Below are positions 44,002 through 50,777 of a stretch of 64,000 nucleotides of DNA, in pieces. A program made the position numbers and the translations under genes. How positions within the stretch are numbered: position 1 is the first letter of the stretch; every line of letters begins with the position of its first letter. The stretch comes from Nocardioides okcheonensis (GTDB lineage Bacteria > Actinomycetota > Actinomycetes > Propionibacteriales > Nocardioidaceae), in assembly GCF_020991065.1 (NCBI RefSeq), contig NZ_CP087710.1, positions 1,240,001 through 1,304,000 of the forward strand, read 5' to 3'. The notes beneath the pieces are model-generated. The model searched no databases, was not told the DNA's origin, and worked only from the letters and a program-made list of their open reading frames with translations.

Positions 44002-44493
44002 TCAGAACAAGGCGTCCTGCTCCAGCTCGAGCAGCTGCTGCTTGCGCTCGAGCCCGCCGGCGTAACCGGTCAGCGTCCCGTTCGCCCCGATGACCCGGTG
44101 GCAGGGCACCACGATCGGGATCGGGTTGCGGCCGTTGGCCAGGCCGACGGCGCGCGACGCCGCGTTGGTCATGCCGAGCCGGCCGGCGATCTCGCCGTAG
44201 GACGCGGTCTCGCCGTAGCCGATCTGCGCGAGCTGGTGCCAGACCCGCTGCTGGAAGTCGGTACCCACCGGCGCGAGCGGCAGGTTGAAGTCGGTGAGCT
44301 CGCCGGAGAAGTACGCCGTCAGCTGGCGCACCGCCTCGCCCAGCACCGGCGCGTCGTCGGTGCGCTCCCCCAGCGGCCGCCCGTCGGCCGGCGGGCGGAA
44401 CGGCGAGAACTCGATCGCGACGATCGCGCCGTCGCGCTCGACGATCCGCAGGTCGCCGATGGGCGAGGGCATCACGGTCCACATGTCAGTCAT
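44002..44493 (-). CDS. ogt: Methylated-DNA--protein-cysteine methyltransferase
   Basis: A 163-residue suicide repair enzyme that takes methyl groups from O6-methylguanine. The active-site motif is [20 protein letters not shown], with Cys in PCHR. The DNA-binding helix has [20 protein letters not shown] and the Arg finger. It overlaps the 3-prime end of the ada-alkA gene by 8 bases, an arrangement I recall from mycobacteria. Confidence 0.95.
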   Translation of the reverse strand: MTDMWTVMPSPIGDLRIVERDGAIVAIEFSPFRPPADGRPLGERTDDAPVLGEAVRQLTAYFSGELTDFNLPLAPVGTDFQQRVWHQLAQIGYGETASYGEIAGRLGMTNAASRAVGLANGRNPIPIVVPCHRVIGANGTLTGYAGGLERKQQLLELEQDALF

Positions 44494-45964
44494 CCTCCGT
44501 CGGCCCGGTCGCGGGCATCAGTGTGTTCCACAGGTGCATGAGGGCGTACGAGCGCCACGGCCGCCAGCGCTCGGCGTCGTCGGCCGTGCCGCCGAGGCCG
44601 GCCAGCACCTTCTTCACCGCGAGGTCGGTCGGCAGGAAGGCGTCGGGGTGCCCGAGGGCACGCATCGCGACGTAGTCGGCCGTCCACGGGCCGATGCCCG
44701 GCAGCTCGAGCAGCGAGCGGCGTACGTCGTCGCGGTCCGGCCCGCGGTCGAGCACGACCCGTTCCGCGACGAGGGCGGCGGCGAGCCCGACGAGGGCCCG
44801 CCCGCGTGCGCGGGGCATCGGCAGCGTCTCCGGGTCGACCTCGGCCAGGGTCGCCGCGTCGGGGAAGAGGTGGGTGAGGCCGGGGACGCCGGTCTCGACG
44901 GGGCGTCCGTGCGCGGCGACGATGCGTCCGCCGACGGTGCGCGCCCCGGTGACGCTGACCTGCTGGCCGACGACCGTGCGGAACGCCGTCTCGTCACCGT
45001 CGACCTGTCCCGGGACCCGCAGGCCGGGGGTGGCCCGGACGAGGGACCCGATGACCGGGTCGTCGCGCAGGTGCTCGTCGACCGCACGGGGGTCGCAGTC
45101 GGCGTCGAGCAGCCGGCGCACCCGCTCGCTCGCGGCGGCGGTGTCGCGCAGGTCCTGGAGCCGGAACCGCGCCACCACGAAGCCGGTCCCGGTGCCGGCC
45201 GGCAGGTCCGCGAGCTCGACGTGCACCGTCCCGGGGGCGTGCGGCAGGTCGAGGGTGCGGGCGTACCACCCGGGTCCCGCGGCCTCCACGCCCGGCACGA
45301 CGTGGAAGGCGAGGAAGTCGAGGAGGCGGGCCCCGGCGAACGGCGTGCGGACCGGGAGCCGCATCGTGACCGTCCCGTGGGAGTCGGCGCCGCCGCGGCG
45401 CCCGCGCAGCTCGGTCGGGGAGGCGGCGTAGATCTCGCGCAACGTCTCGTTGAACTGACGCACGCTCGTGAAGCCGGCGGCGAAGGCGACGTCGGTCAGC
45501 GGCAGGTCGGTCGTCTCGATGAGGACGCGTGCGCTCTGCGCCCGGCGGGCGCGGGCCAGTGCGAGCGGAGCGGCGCCGAGCTCCTGGGTGAGCAGCCGGC
45601 CGAGGTGGCGCGGCGTGTAGCCGACTCGGCGGGCCAGGCCGTCGACGCCCTCGCGGTCGACGAGCCCGTCGGCGATCAGCCGCATCGCACGCCCGGCGGC
45701 GTCGGCGGCGACGTCCCACTCGGGGCTGCCGGGCGTGGCGTCGGGCAGGCAGCGCTTGCACGCGCGGTAGCCGGCGGCGTGCGCGCTGGCCGCGGTGGCG
45801 TGGAACGTCACGTTGCGGGCGGCCGGCGTGCGGGCCGGGCACGAGGGGCGGCAGTAGATGCCGGTGGTGCTGACGGCGGTGTAGAACACGCCGTCGAAGC
45901 GTCGGTCCCGGCTCTGGACGGCCCGGTAGCAGGAGTCCGGGTCGAGGTGTCCGGTCGGCGTCAT
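44486..45964 (-). CDS. Ada-AlkA fusion: methyl-phosphotriester sensor, AraC HTH and 3-methyladenine glycosylase
   Basis: A 492-residue fusion. Residues 1-80 form the Ada zinc domain with Cys38, 42, 69 and 72 (YCRPSC and CKRC), the same numbering as in E. coli Ada; Cys38 would accept the methyl group. Residues 85-185 are an AraC helix-turn-helix. Residues 195-310 are the AlkA N-terminal domain. Residues 320-490 form the HhH-GPD glycosylase with LPGIGPWTADYVAMRA and the catalytic Asp in DAFLPTDLAVKK. It senses alkylation, activates its own operon and excises alkylated bases; ogt follows with an 8-base overlap. Confidence 0.95.
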   Translation of the reverse strand: MTPTGHLDPDSCYRAVQSRDRRFDGVFYTAVSTTGIYCRPSCPARTPAARNVTFHATAASAHAAGYRACKRCLPDATPGSPEWDVAADAAGRAMRLIADGLVDREGVDGLARRVGYTPRHLGRLLTQELGAAPLALARARRAQSARVLIETTDLPLTDVAFAAGFTSVRQFNETLREIYAASPTELRGRRGGADSHGTVTMRLPVRTPFAGARLLDFLAFHVVPGVEAAGPGWYARTLDLPHAPGTVHVELADLPAGTGTGFVVARFRLQDLRDTAAASERVRRLLDADCDPRAVDEHLRDDPVIGSLVRATPGLRVPGQVDGDETAFRTVVGQQVSVTGARTVGGRIVAAHGRPVETGVPGLTHLFPDAATLAEVDPETLPMPRARGRALVGLAAALVAERVVLDRGPDRDDVRRSLLELPGIGPWTADYVAMRALGHPDAFLPTDLAVKKVLAGLGGTADDAERWRPWRSYALMHLWNTLMPATGPTEDD

Positions 45965-45980
45965 GCTCCGATCATGACGC

Positions 45981-46027
45981 CCGCCCGGTCGTCGTACCAG
46001 CGGAAAACGGACACGACGACCGGGCGG
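45981..46027. terminator. Hairpin at the end of the Asp23 cluster
   Basis: A perfect 15-bp inverted repeat (CCGCCCGGTCGTCGT and its complement) around a 17-base loop, 13 bases past the stop of the last Asp23-cluster gene. No T tract. Likely terminator, and it lies directly upstream of the ada-alkA start. Confidence 0.55.
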
Positions 46028-46040
46028 TGGTGCGGTGCGG

Positions 46041-46628
46041 TCAGGCGTCGACCGCGATGTCGGTGGTGCGGCGGGTGCGCGGCTGGCGGCCGGGCCCCTG
46101 GAGCAGGAAGCGGACGCGGACGCTGCCGTCGGGGAACGCCTGCTCCACCTCGGTCTCGAGGCGCTCGGTGCCCTCGAGGAGCGCGTCGGCCTCGGCCTCG
46201 ACGTCCACGTGGCCGATCAGCTCGACCAGGTCGTGGGCGTCGGGCGCGGTGCGCCCCCGCACGCCGGTGACCGGGGCCAGCTCGGCCCAGCGGTCGGCCA
46301 GGGTGCGGGCCAGCGAGGCCACGTCGACCTCGAGCCGGCCGGTCGCGTCCGAGCCGTCGATCCGGCTGGTGCCACGCGTCGGGCGGGGCAGGTGGGCGAG
46401 CAGCCAGAGCAGCCCGACCACGCCGAGCGCGACGCCGACGACGGCCCAGGCCCACGGCCACCAGCTGCTGTCGAGCACGGTGTCGGCACCGTCGGTGCGC
46501 AACGTCTGCTGGAACCAGCCGGTCAGGTCGAGGCGCCAGTCCCAGGCGAGCAGGGCTGCGGCGACGAGCGCCAGTCCCACCACGATGGTGACGAGGCGGT
46601 CGATCGAGCGGGTGCGACGGGTGGTCAT
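46041..46628 (-). CDS. AmaP-like membrane protein of the Asp23 cluster
   Basis: A 195-residue protein starting MTTRRTRSIDRLVTIVVGLA. It has two membrane helices (about 11-29 and 57-81, rich in Trp), then a soluble domain of about 110 residues with VDVASLARTLADRWAELAPV. This topology matches AmaP of Firmicutes, which anchors Asp23 at the membrane by two helices and an Asp23-like domain. It ends the cluster and overlaps the preceding gene by 4 bases. Specific family number is not certain; the role is inference from topology and context. Confidence 0.65.
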   Translation of the reverse strand: MTTRRTRSIDRLVTIVVGLALVAAALLAWDWRLDLTGWFQQTLRTDGADTVLDSSWWPWAWAVVGVALGVVGLLWLLAHLPRPTRGTSRIDGSDATGRLEVDVASLARTLADRWAELAPVTGVRGRTAPDAHDLVELIGHVDVEAEADALLEGTERLETEVEQAFPDGSVRVRFLLQGPGRQPRTRRTTDIAVDA

Positions 46629-47179
46629 GCGTCCTCCTCGGCGAGTCGTACGTCGATGCGGCGGGCGCCGAGCGCCGTGGCGGGTGCCGTGGCGACGTCG
46701 CGGGCGCCCGAGAGGCTCGCGTCGTCGCTGGCGGCGTCGCCGCGGGTCGTCACGTGCAGCACGATGCGGCGGCGTCCGGCCCGGGTGACCCGGGCGGCGA
46801 GCACGCCGGGGGCGCGGTCGGCCGCGGTGCGCGACACCTCGGCGATGGCCGCGGGCGTCGACCAGAGCTGGGTGGCCTCGGTCGCGCGGACGTAGCGGCG
46901 CTGGGCCGGGCTGAGCCCGACGACCAGGAGCAGGAGGCCGACGACCCCGGCGACCGTCGCGACGGCCAGCGTTGCGGTGCCGGCCTCCAGCCCGTCGAGC
47001 GAGCGGATGACGGCGGCGAGCCACGGGTCTCCCTGGGCCCAGCCCTGGCTGACGGCGAGGTCGCGCACGGCGACCACGGCGACGCCCACGAGCAGCAGGC
47101 CGTAGAGCACGGCGAGCGGGACGGAGCGGTGGCGCAGGGCGGGCGGGCGCGCGAGGGCCCGGTCGGTGCGGTTCGTCAC
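46625..47179 (-). CDS. DUF6286-type membrane protein of the Asp23 cluster
   Basis: A 184-residue protein with two membrane helices (SVPLAVLYGLLLVGVAVVAV and TLAVATVAGVVGLLLLVVGL), a short outside loop with WAQGDPWLAAVIRSLDG, and a C-terminal domain of about 95 residues (STPAAIAEVSRTAADRAPGV) that has the helix-strand order of Asp23 domains. I recall DUF6286 for this architecture. It overlaps genes on both sides by 4 bases. A second AmaP-like anchor in one operon. Confidence 0.7.
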   Translation of the reverse strand: MTNRTDRALARPPALRHRSVPLAVLYGLLLVGVAVVAVRDLAVSQGWAQGDPWLAAVIRSLDGLEAGTATLAVATVAGVVGLLLLVVGLSPAQRRYVRATEATQLWSTPAAIAEVSRTAADRAPGVLAARVTRAGRRRIVLHVTTRGDAASDDASLSGARDVATAPATALGARRIDVRLAEEDA

Positions 47180-47550
47180 GAGGTCCTCCTGTCGTCGGTT
47201 CCGGCCACCGTCACGGTGACGTCGACGGAGGCGATGCGTACGCCGCTGAGCTCGGCGGCACGGGCCAGGACCTGGTCGCGGACCCGGGCGGCGATGGTGC
47301 TCACCGGGGCGGGCCAGGCGCAGGCGACCTCGAGGTCGACCCGCGCCGTGGCGCCGCGGACGGTGACGTTGGCGTGGGGCGTGCCGGAGCGGACCCCGGC
47401 CAGGCTGCTGTCGGTCGGGCGCACGCCCGGCACCTCGCGTGCGGCCGCCTCCACGATGTGGCGCAGGGCGTGGGCGCGCACGTGCAGCTGGCCGCGCGCC
47501 TCCGGCTCCGCGAGGGCGACCGGTGCGTCGGTGGCGACGAGGTCACTCAC
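47176..47550 (-). CDS. Asp23/Gls24-family protein
   Basis: A 124-residue protein with a GTG start (VSDLVATDAPVALAEPEARG). The Asp23 core shows HIVEAAAREVPGVRPTDSSL and the closing amphipathic DVTVTVAGTD, with the typical V.VD.T/TV end. Overlaps DUF2273 by 8 bases at its start and DUF6286 by 4 at its end. Family members form membrane-attached assemblies near the envelope in Firmicutes; role in actinobacteria is not known. Confidence 0.75.
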   Translation of the reverse strand: MSDLVATDAPVALAEPEARGQLHVRAHALRHIVEAAAREVPGVRPTDSSLAGVRSGTPHANVTVRGATARVDLEVACAWPAPVSTIAARVRDQVLARAAELSGVRIASVDVTVTVAGTDDRRTS

Positions 47551-47719
47551 GACGGCCCCGCAGCAGGGAGCGGACGTCGATCTCGCCGTCGACGTGGCCG
47601 CCGACGAGGTAGCCGACGGCACCGAGGACGACCGCGAGCAGGAGCCCGGTGAAGCCGCCGGTGGTGATGGCGATGGTGAGCAGGAGGCCGGCGATGAGGC
47701 CGACGGTGGAGGTGGTCAT
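47543..47719 (-). CDS. DUF2273-like small membrane protein
   Basis: A 58-residue protein (MTTSTVGLIAGLLLTIAITT...). It consists of two short hydrophobic segments with Gly-rich turns (GGFTGLLLAVVLGAVGYLVG) and a charged end GEIDVRSLLRGRRE. DUF2273 proteins are small two-helix membrane proteins found in Asp23/AmaP operons; the match rests on topology, size, the final D/E-x-R-x-L-L-x-R-R-x segment and gene context. A GGAG-type ribosome site lies upstream. It overlaps genes on both sides (4 and 8 bases). Confidence 0.75.
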   Translation of the reverse strand: MTTSTVGLIAGLLLTIAITTGGFTGLLLAVVLGAVGYLVGGHVDGEIDVRSLLRGRRE

Positions 47720-48048
47720 GAGGTCTCCTCGATCAGGTGGGCGTACTGCCGGACGGGCCAGCCGCGGAGGCGGCCCCGTGCCAGCGAGGCGAACCGGCGG
47801 CGGGTGCGCCGGGCACTGCGGACCGCCCGCGAGCGGCGGGTGGTCGTGATGGTCGGCCGTGGAGCCCTGACCGCGGTGCCCGCACCCCCAGCGGGCACCG
47901 CGGCGGCCTGGGGTGCGTCCCTGCGCTCGAAGGCGCGCATCACCGCGATGAAGTCGTCCACGTCACCGCCGAGGTCGGGGTGGGTGGCCCGCAGCGCAGC
48001 ACGCCGGGCGGCGCGACGCTCGCGGTCATCGGTGGTGGTCGGGTGCAT
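47716..48048 (-). CDS. Hypothetical protein with J-domain-like HPD segment
   Basis: A 110-residue protein. Near the N-terminus, RATHPDLGGDVDDFIAVMRA looks like the HPD loop and helix III of a DnaJ J-domain (HPD-x-GGD...F...AFE). Helix I and most of helix II of a normal J-domain appear missing. The rest is an Arg/Pro-rich linker ending in RLRGWPVRQYAHLIEETS. No membrane helix. It overlaps the DUF2273 gene by 4 bases. Any link with DnaK is inference from one motif. Confidence 0.6.
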   Translation of the reverse strand: MHPTTTDDRERRAARRAALRATHPDLGGDVDDFIAVMRAFERRDAPQAAAVPAGGAGTAVRAPRPTITTTRRSRAVRSARRTRRRFASLARGRLRGWPVRQYAHLIEETS

Positions 48049-48054
48049 CGTGGT

Positions 48055-48450
48055 TCAGCTCCTGGGGGTGGGCACCGTCACGGGGTCGAGCTCGGCCTGG
48101 GGCGCGGGCTCGGACGGACGGGCGACGTCCTCCACGGTCACGTGCACGGGGCCGGGCGCGATGCCGGCGACCTGGTCGCGCACCGCGGCGGTGGTGATCG
48201 CCACGGGCGCGTCCCAGGACAGCACGAGGTGGATCTGGGTCTCCTCGTCACGCAGGCGGACCCCGTTGACCCGGCGGCCGGGCAGGTAGGTGGCGACCTC
48301 GCCCAGCACGCCGCCGTGGAGGTCGTGGACCCCCGGGACCGCCAGGACGGCGGCCGCCACGCGGTCGGCCAGCTCGACGGGCTCCGCCGCCGTGCCGGCC
48401 TCCGCGTCGATCGGCACCTGGGTCGTCAGGTCCCTCGCGTCACTGGACAC
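48055..48450 (-). CDS. Asp23/Gls24-family protein
   Basis: A 131-residue protein with Asp23 features: VAAAVLAVPGVHDLHGGVLG, YLPGRRVNGVRLRDEETQI and the closing VHVTVEDVARP. It is shorter and less canonical than the next gene, with a Pro-rich tail. It starts 11 bases inside the upstream Asp23 gene and lies 6 bases before the HPD-protein gene. Confidence 0.8.
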   Translation of the reverse strand: MSSDARDLTTQVPIDAEAGTAAEPVELADRVAAAVLAVPGVHDLHGGVLGEVATYLPGRRVNGVRLRDEETQIHLVLSWDAPVAITTAAVRDQVAGIAPGPVHVTVEDVARPSEPAPQAELDPVTVPTPRS

Positions 48451-48889
48451 GCGTCGTCTGCTCCTCGGCCTCGTCCTCGTCGGACTCGAGGAACACGTCG
48501 TGGACGGTGATGTTGACCTCGGTCACCTCCAGGCCGGTCATCCGCTCGACCGCGTCGACGACGTTGCGGCGGATGGCGGCGGCGAGGTCGGCGATCGCGA
48601 CGCCGTACTCGGCGACGATGTCGAGGTCGACCGCGGCCTGGTGCTCGCCGACCTCGACCGCGACACCCTGGCTCAGGTTGGTGCGCGAGCCCGGGATGCG
48701 CTCGCGGATCGCGCCGACGGCGCGGGCGGCGCCGCCACCCAGGTCGTGGACGCCGCTGATCTCGCGGGCGGCGATGCCGGCGATCTTGGAGACGACGGTG
48801 TCGGCGATCGAGGTCTTGCCCTGCTCGGTGACGAGCGCGCCGGTGGTGGTGGCGGGGGTCTTGGTGGGCGTCTGCTGCTTCTCGGACAT
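48440..48889 (-). CDS. Asp23/Gls24-family envelope stress protein
   Basis: A 149-residue, most canonical member of the set. Starts MSEKQQTPTKTPATTTGALV; the core reads ADTVVSKIAGIAAREISGVH, DLGG, then VAVEVGEHQAAVDLDIVAEY, the hallmark of the alkaline shock protein Asp23 family, and ends VTEVNITVHDVFLESDEDEA. First gene of the seven-gene minus-strand operon. Divergent from the sigma factor gene over a 176-base gap with a Crp-type palindrome. Predicted to form cytoplasmic assemblies bound to AmaP-like anchors. Confidence 0.92.
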   Translation of the reverse strand: MSEKQQTPTKTPATTTGALVTEQGKTSIADTVVSKIAGIAAREISGVHDLGGGAARAVGAIRERIPGSRTNLSQGVAVEVGEHQAAVDLDIVAEYGVAIADLAAAIRRNVVDAVERMTGLEVTEVNITVHDVFLESDEDEAEEQTTRVQ

Positions 48890-48989
48890 GGTCACTCCGT
48901 TCGTCATCTGGCTCGTGGCCTGCCGACCCGCTGTGGGCCGGTTCGTGAGTTGGTCGTGCGCGCCGACCCGATCGTCACGCCCCATTCGT

Positions 48990-49003
48990 GTGACACGGGT
49001 CAC
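48990..49003. promoter_or_regulatory. Crp-type palindrome in the Asp23/sigma divergent gap
   Basis: GTGAC-ACGG-GTCAC (in TGTGACACGGGTCACC) matches GTG-N6-GNCAC and has the same half sites as the palindrome at 34344-34359. It lies about 100 bases upstream of the first Asp23 gene and 63 upstream of the sigma factor gene. No other element stands out in 48890-49065. Confidence 0.4.
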
Positions 49004-49065
49004 CGTCTTCGACGGCGCACCCGTGGGGGTGAGCGGGCTTGCGACGCTCGGGCAGACTCGCCGAC

Positions 49066-49629
49066 ATGCCGTCCGACGACCTCGACCCGACCACCGACGC
49101 CGCGCTCGTACGCGCCGCGCGGCTGGGCGACGAGGACGCGTTCGGCGAGATCGTCGACCGCCACGGCCCCGGCATGCTGCGCTACGCCCGCCGCCTGGTG
49201 GGCGGCAGCGACGCCGACGCCGCCGAGGCGGTGCAGGAGGCGTTCATCTCCGCGTGGCGCGGACTGGAGACCTTCCGCGGCGAGTCGAGCCTGCGCACCT
49301 GGCTCTTCCGGCTGGTGCACCGGCGGGCCGTGGACCTCAACCGCCACCGTCGTCCGACCCCCATCGACGACGAGCTGCTCTCGCGGATGGTGCACGAGGC
49401 TGACGACAACCCGTTGCAGGACGTCCTGGACGGCGAGCTGCTCGAGGCCTTGCAGCAGGCGCTCGATGAACTACCGTGGAACCAGCGTGCCGTGTGGCTC
49501 CTCCGCGAGGTGGAGGGGCTGGGGTACGACGAGATCGCCCAGGCACTGGGCACCACCGTCGGCAGCGTGCGGGGACAGCTGCACCGTGGCCGACGTCAAC
49601 TTGCAGAGAGGATGGCACGATGGCGATGA
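49066..49629 (+). CDS. ECF-type RNA polymerase sigma factor
   Basis: A 187-residue group IV sigma factor. Region 2 (about 10-85): LVRAARLGDEDAFGEIVDRH, AAEAVQEAFISAWRG and GESSLRTWLFRLVHRRAVD. Region 4 (about 125-180): LDELPWNQRAVWLLREVEGL and GYDEIAQALGTTVGSVRGQL. No C-terminal extension. The ATG at 49066 is chosen; a TTG 27 bases upstream is open. Divergent from the Asp23 operon and overlapping a further Asp23-like gene by 10 bases. No anti-sigma factor is recognisable next to it. Confidence 0.93.
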   Translation: MPSDDLDPTTDAALVRAARLGDEDAFGEIVDRHGPGMLRYARRLVGGSDADAAEAVQEAFISAWRGLETFRGESSLRTWLFRLVHRRAVDLNRHRRPTPIDDELLSRMVHEADDNPLQDVLDGELLEALQQALDELPWNQRAVWLLREVEGLGYDEIAQALGTTVGSVRGQLHRGRRQLAERMARWR

Positions 49630-50090
49630 CCCAGACCGGCCCCCTCGAGCGGGCCGCCGACGCCGCGCGCGCGGAGGAGCCGGACGACTGGCCCAGCGTG
49701 GCGGAGTCGGTGAAGGAGAAGGTGCGCGCCACCGTCACGCCCTCGCGACCCGTCGTGGTCGTGGGGGTCGACGGCAGCACGGACCAGGACGTGCACGGCT
49801 CGCGCACCTACGTCGCGTCCCGCGTCCTGCGCGGTGCGCTGCGCGAGGCGCTGCGCACCCGCCCCGACCTGACGGCCGAGCGGATCGACCTCACCATCGA
49901 CGACGAGGACCGGCTGGCGCAGGTCGCGGTCGACATCGTCTGCGCCTACGGCACCGTGCTCCCTTCGGCAGCCGACGAGGCGCGCGCGGCGGTCGAGTCG
50001 GTCGCGGTGGACCTGCTGGGCGCCGGCACCCGGCCGGTGGTCGACGTGACCGTCAGCGACGTCGTCGTGGGCGACCCGCGCCGGACCTGA
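49620..50090 (+). CDS. Asp23-like protein downstream of the sigma factor
   Basis: A 156-residue protein starting MAMTQTGPLERAADAARAEE. The core (about 40-150) has RTYVASRVLRGALREALR, DRLAQVAVDIVCAYGTVLPS and VDVTVSDVVVGDP, similar in order and length to the Asp23 proteins encoded opposite (helix, VAVDIV strand pair, DVTV end). No membrane helix. It overlaps the sigma gene by 10 bases and is clearly co-translated. Could act as partner or regulator of the sigma factor; no evidence for either. Confidence 0.65.
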   Translation: MAMTQTGPLERAADAARAEEPDDWPSVAESVKEKVRATVTPSRPVVVVGVDGSTDQDVHGSRTYVASRVLRGALREALRTRPDLTAERIDLTIDDEDRLAQVAVDIVCAYGTVLPSAADEARAAVESVAVDLLGAGTRPVVDVTVSDVVVGDPRRT

Positions 50091-50099
50091 CCGGGTCCG

Positions 50100-50777
50100 T
50101 CACGCCCGGCGGTAGCGGCGCTCGGGCCGCCCGGCGCCGCCGTACTGCAGCCGTACGCTGACGCTGCCGCGGGCGACGAAGTGCTCGAGGTAGCGCCGCG
50201 CGGAGACGCGGGAGATGCCGACCGCCTCCGCGCACTCGGTCGCCGAGAGCTCGCCGCGCTCGAGCAGCGCCGACTCGACGGCGTCGGCGGTCTCCGGGCT
50301 CAGCCCCTTGGGCAGCGGCACCGGGGCCGCCGGGGCGACGGGGGCGGCCGCCCCGAACACGGCGTCGATGTCGTCCTGGCGCGGGGCGCCCGACGCGAGC
50401 GCGGCGTGGGCCGCGCGGAAGGACTCCAGCCGCACCCGCAGGTCGTCGTAGTCGAACGGCTTGACGAGGTAGTGGGCCGCTCCCCCGGCGGCCGCGGCGC
50501 GCACCGTGTCGGCCTCGCGGGCGGCGGTGACGACCAGCACGCCGACGTCGTCGCCACCGGCGCGGAGCCGGCGCAGCACCTCGATGCCGGTGACGTCGGG
50601 CAGGTGCACGTCGAGCAGGACCAGGTCGGGGCGCAGCCGCGCGACGTCGTCGAGCGCGGCCTGGCCGGTGCTGGCGACGCCGACGACGCGGAAGCCCGGC
50701 GTGCGCTCGACGAACTGCGTGTGGATGCGGGCCACCATGAAGTCGTCGTCGACGACGAGCACCGCGAGCTCGCTCAC
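50100..50777 (-). CDS. CitB-family response regulator
   Basis: A 225-residue regulator with a GTG start (VSELAVLVVDDDFMVARIHT). Receiver domain residues 1-120: acidic pocket DDD, phospho-acceptor Asp in DLVLLDVHLPDVTGIEVLRR, and conserved Lys in YLVKPFDYDDL. An Ala/Pro-rich linker leads to a C-terminal helix-turn-helix (ATECAEAVGISRVSARRYLE), the CitB/DcuR/DctR type. It overlaps the kinase gene by 4 bases. Probably activates the divergent tctCBA operon when phosphorylated. Confidence 0.93.
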   Translation of the reverse strand: MSELAVLVVDDDFMVARIHTQFVERTPGFRVVGVASTGQAALDDVARLRPDLVLLDVHLPDVTGIEVLRRLRAGGDDVGVLVVTAAREADTVRAAAAGGAAHYLVKPFDYDDLRVRLESFRAAHAALASGAPRQDDIDAVFGAAAPVAPAAPVPLPKGLSPETADAVESALLERGELSATECAEAVGISRVSARRYLEHFVARGSVSVRLQYGGAGRPERRYRRA

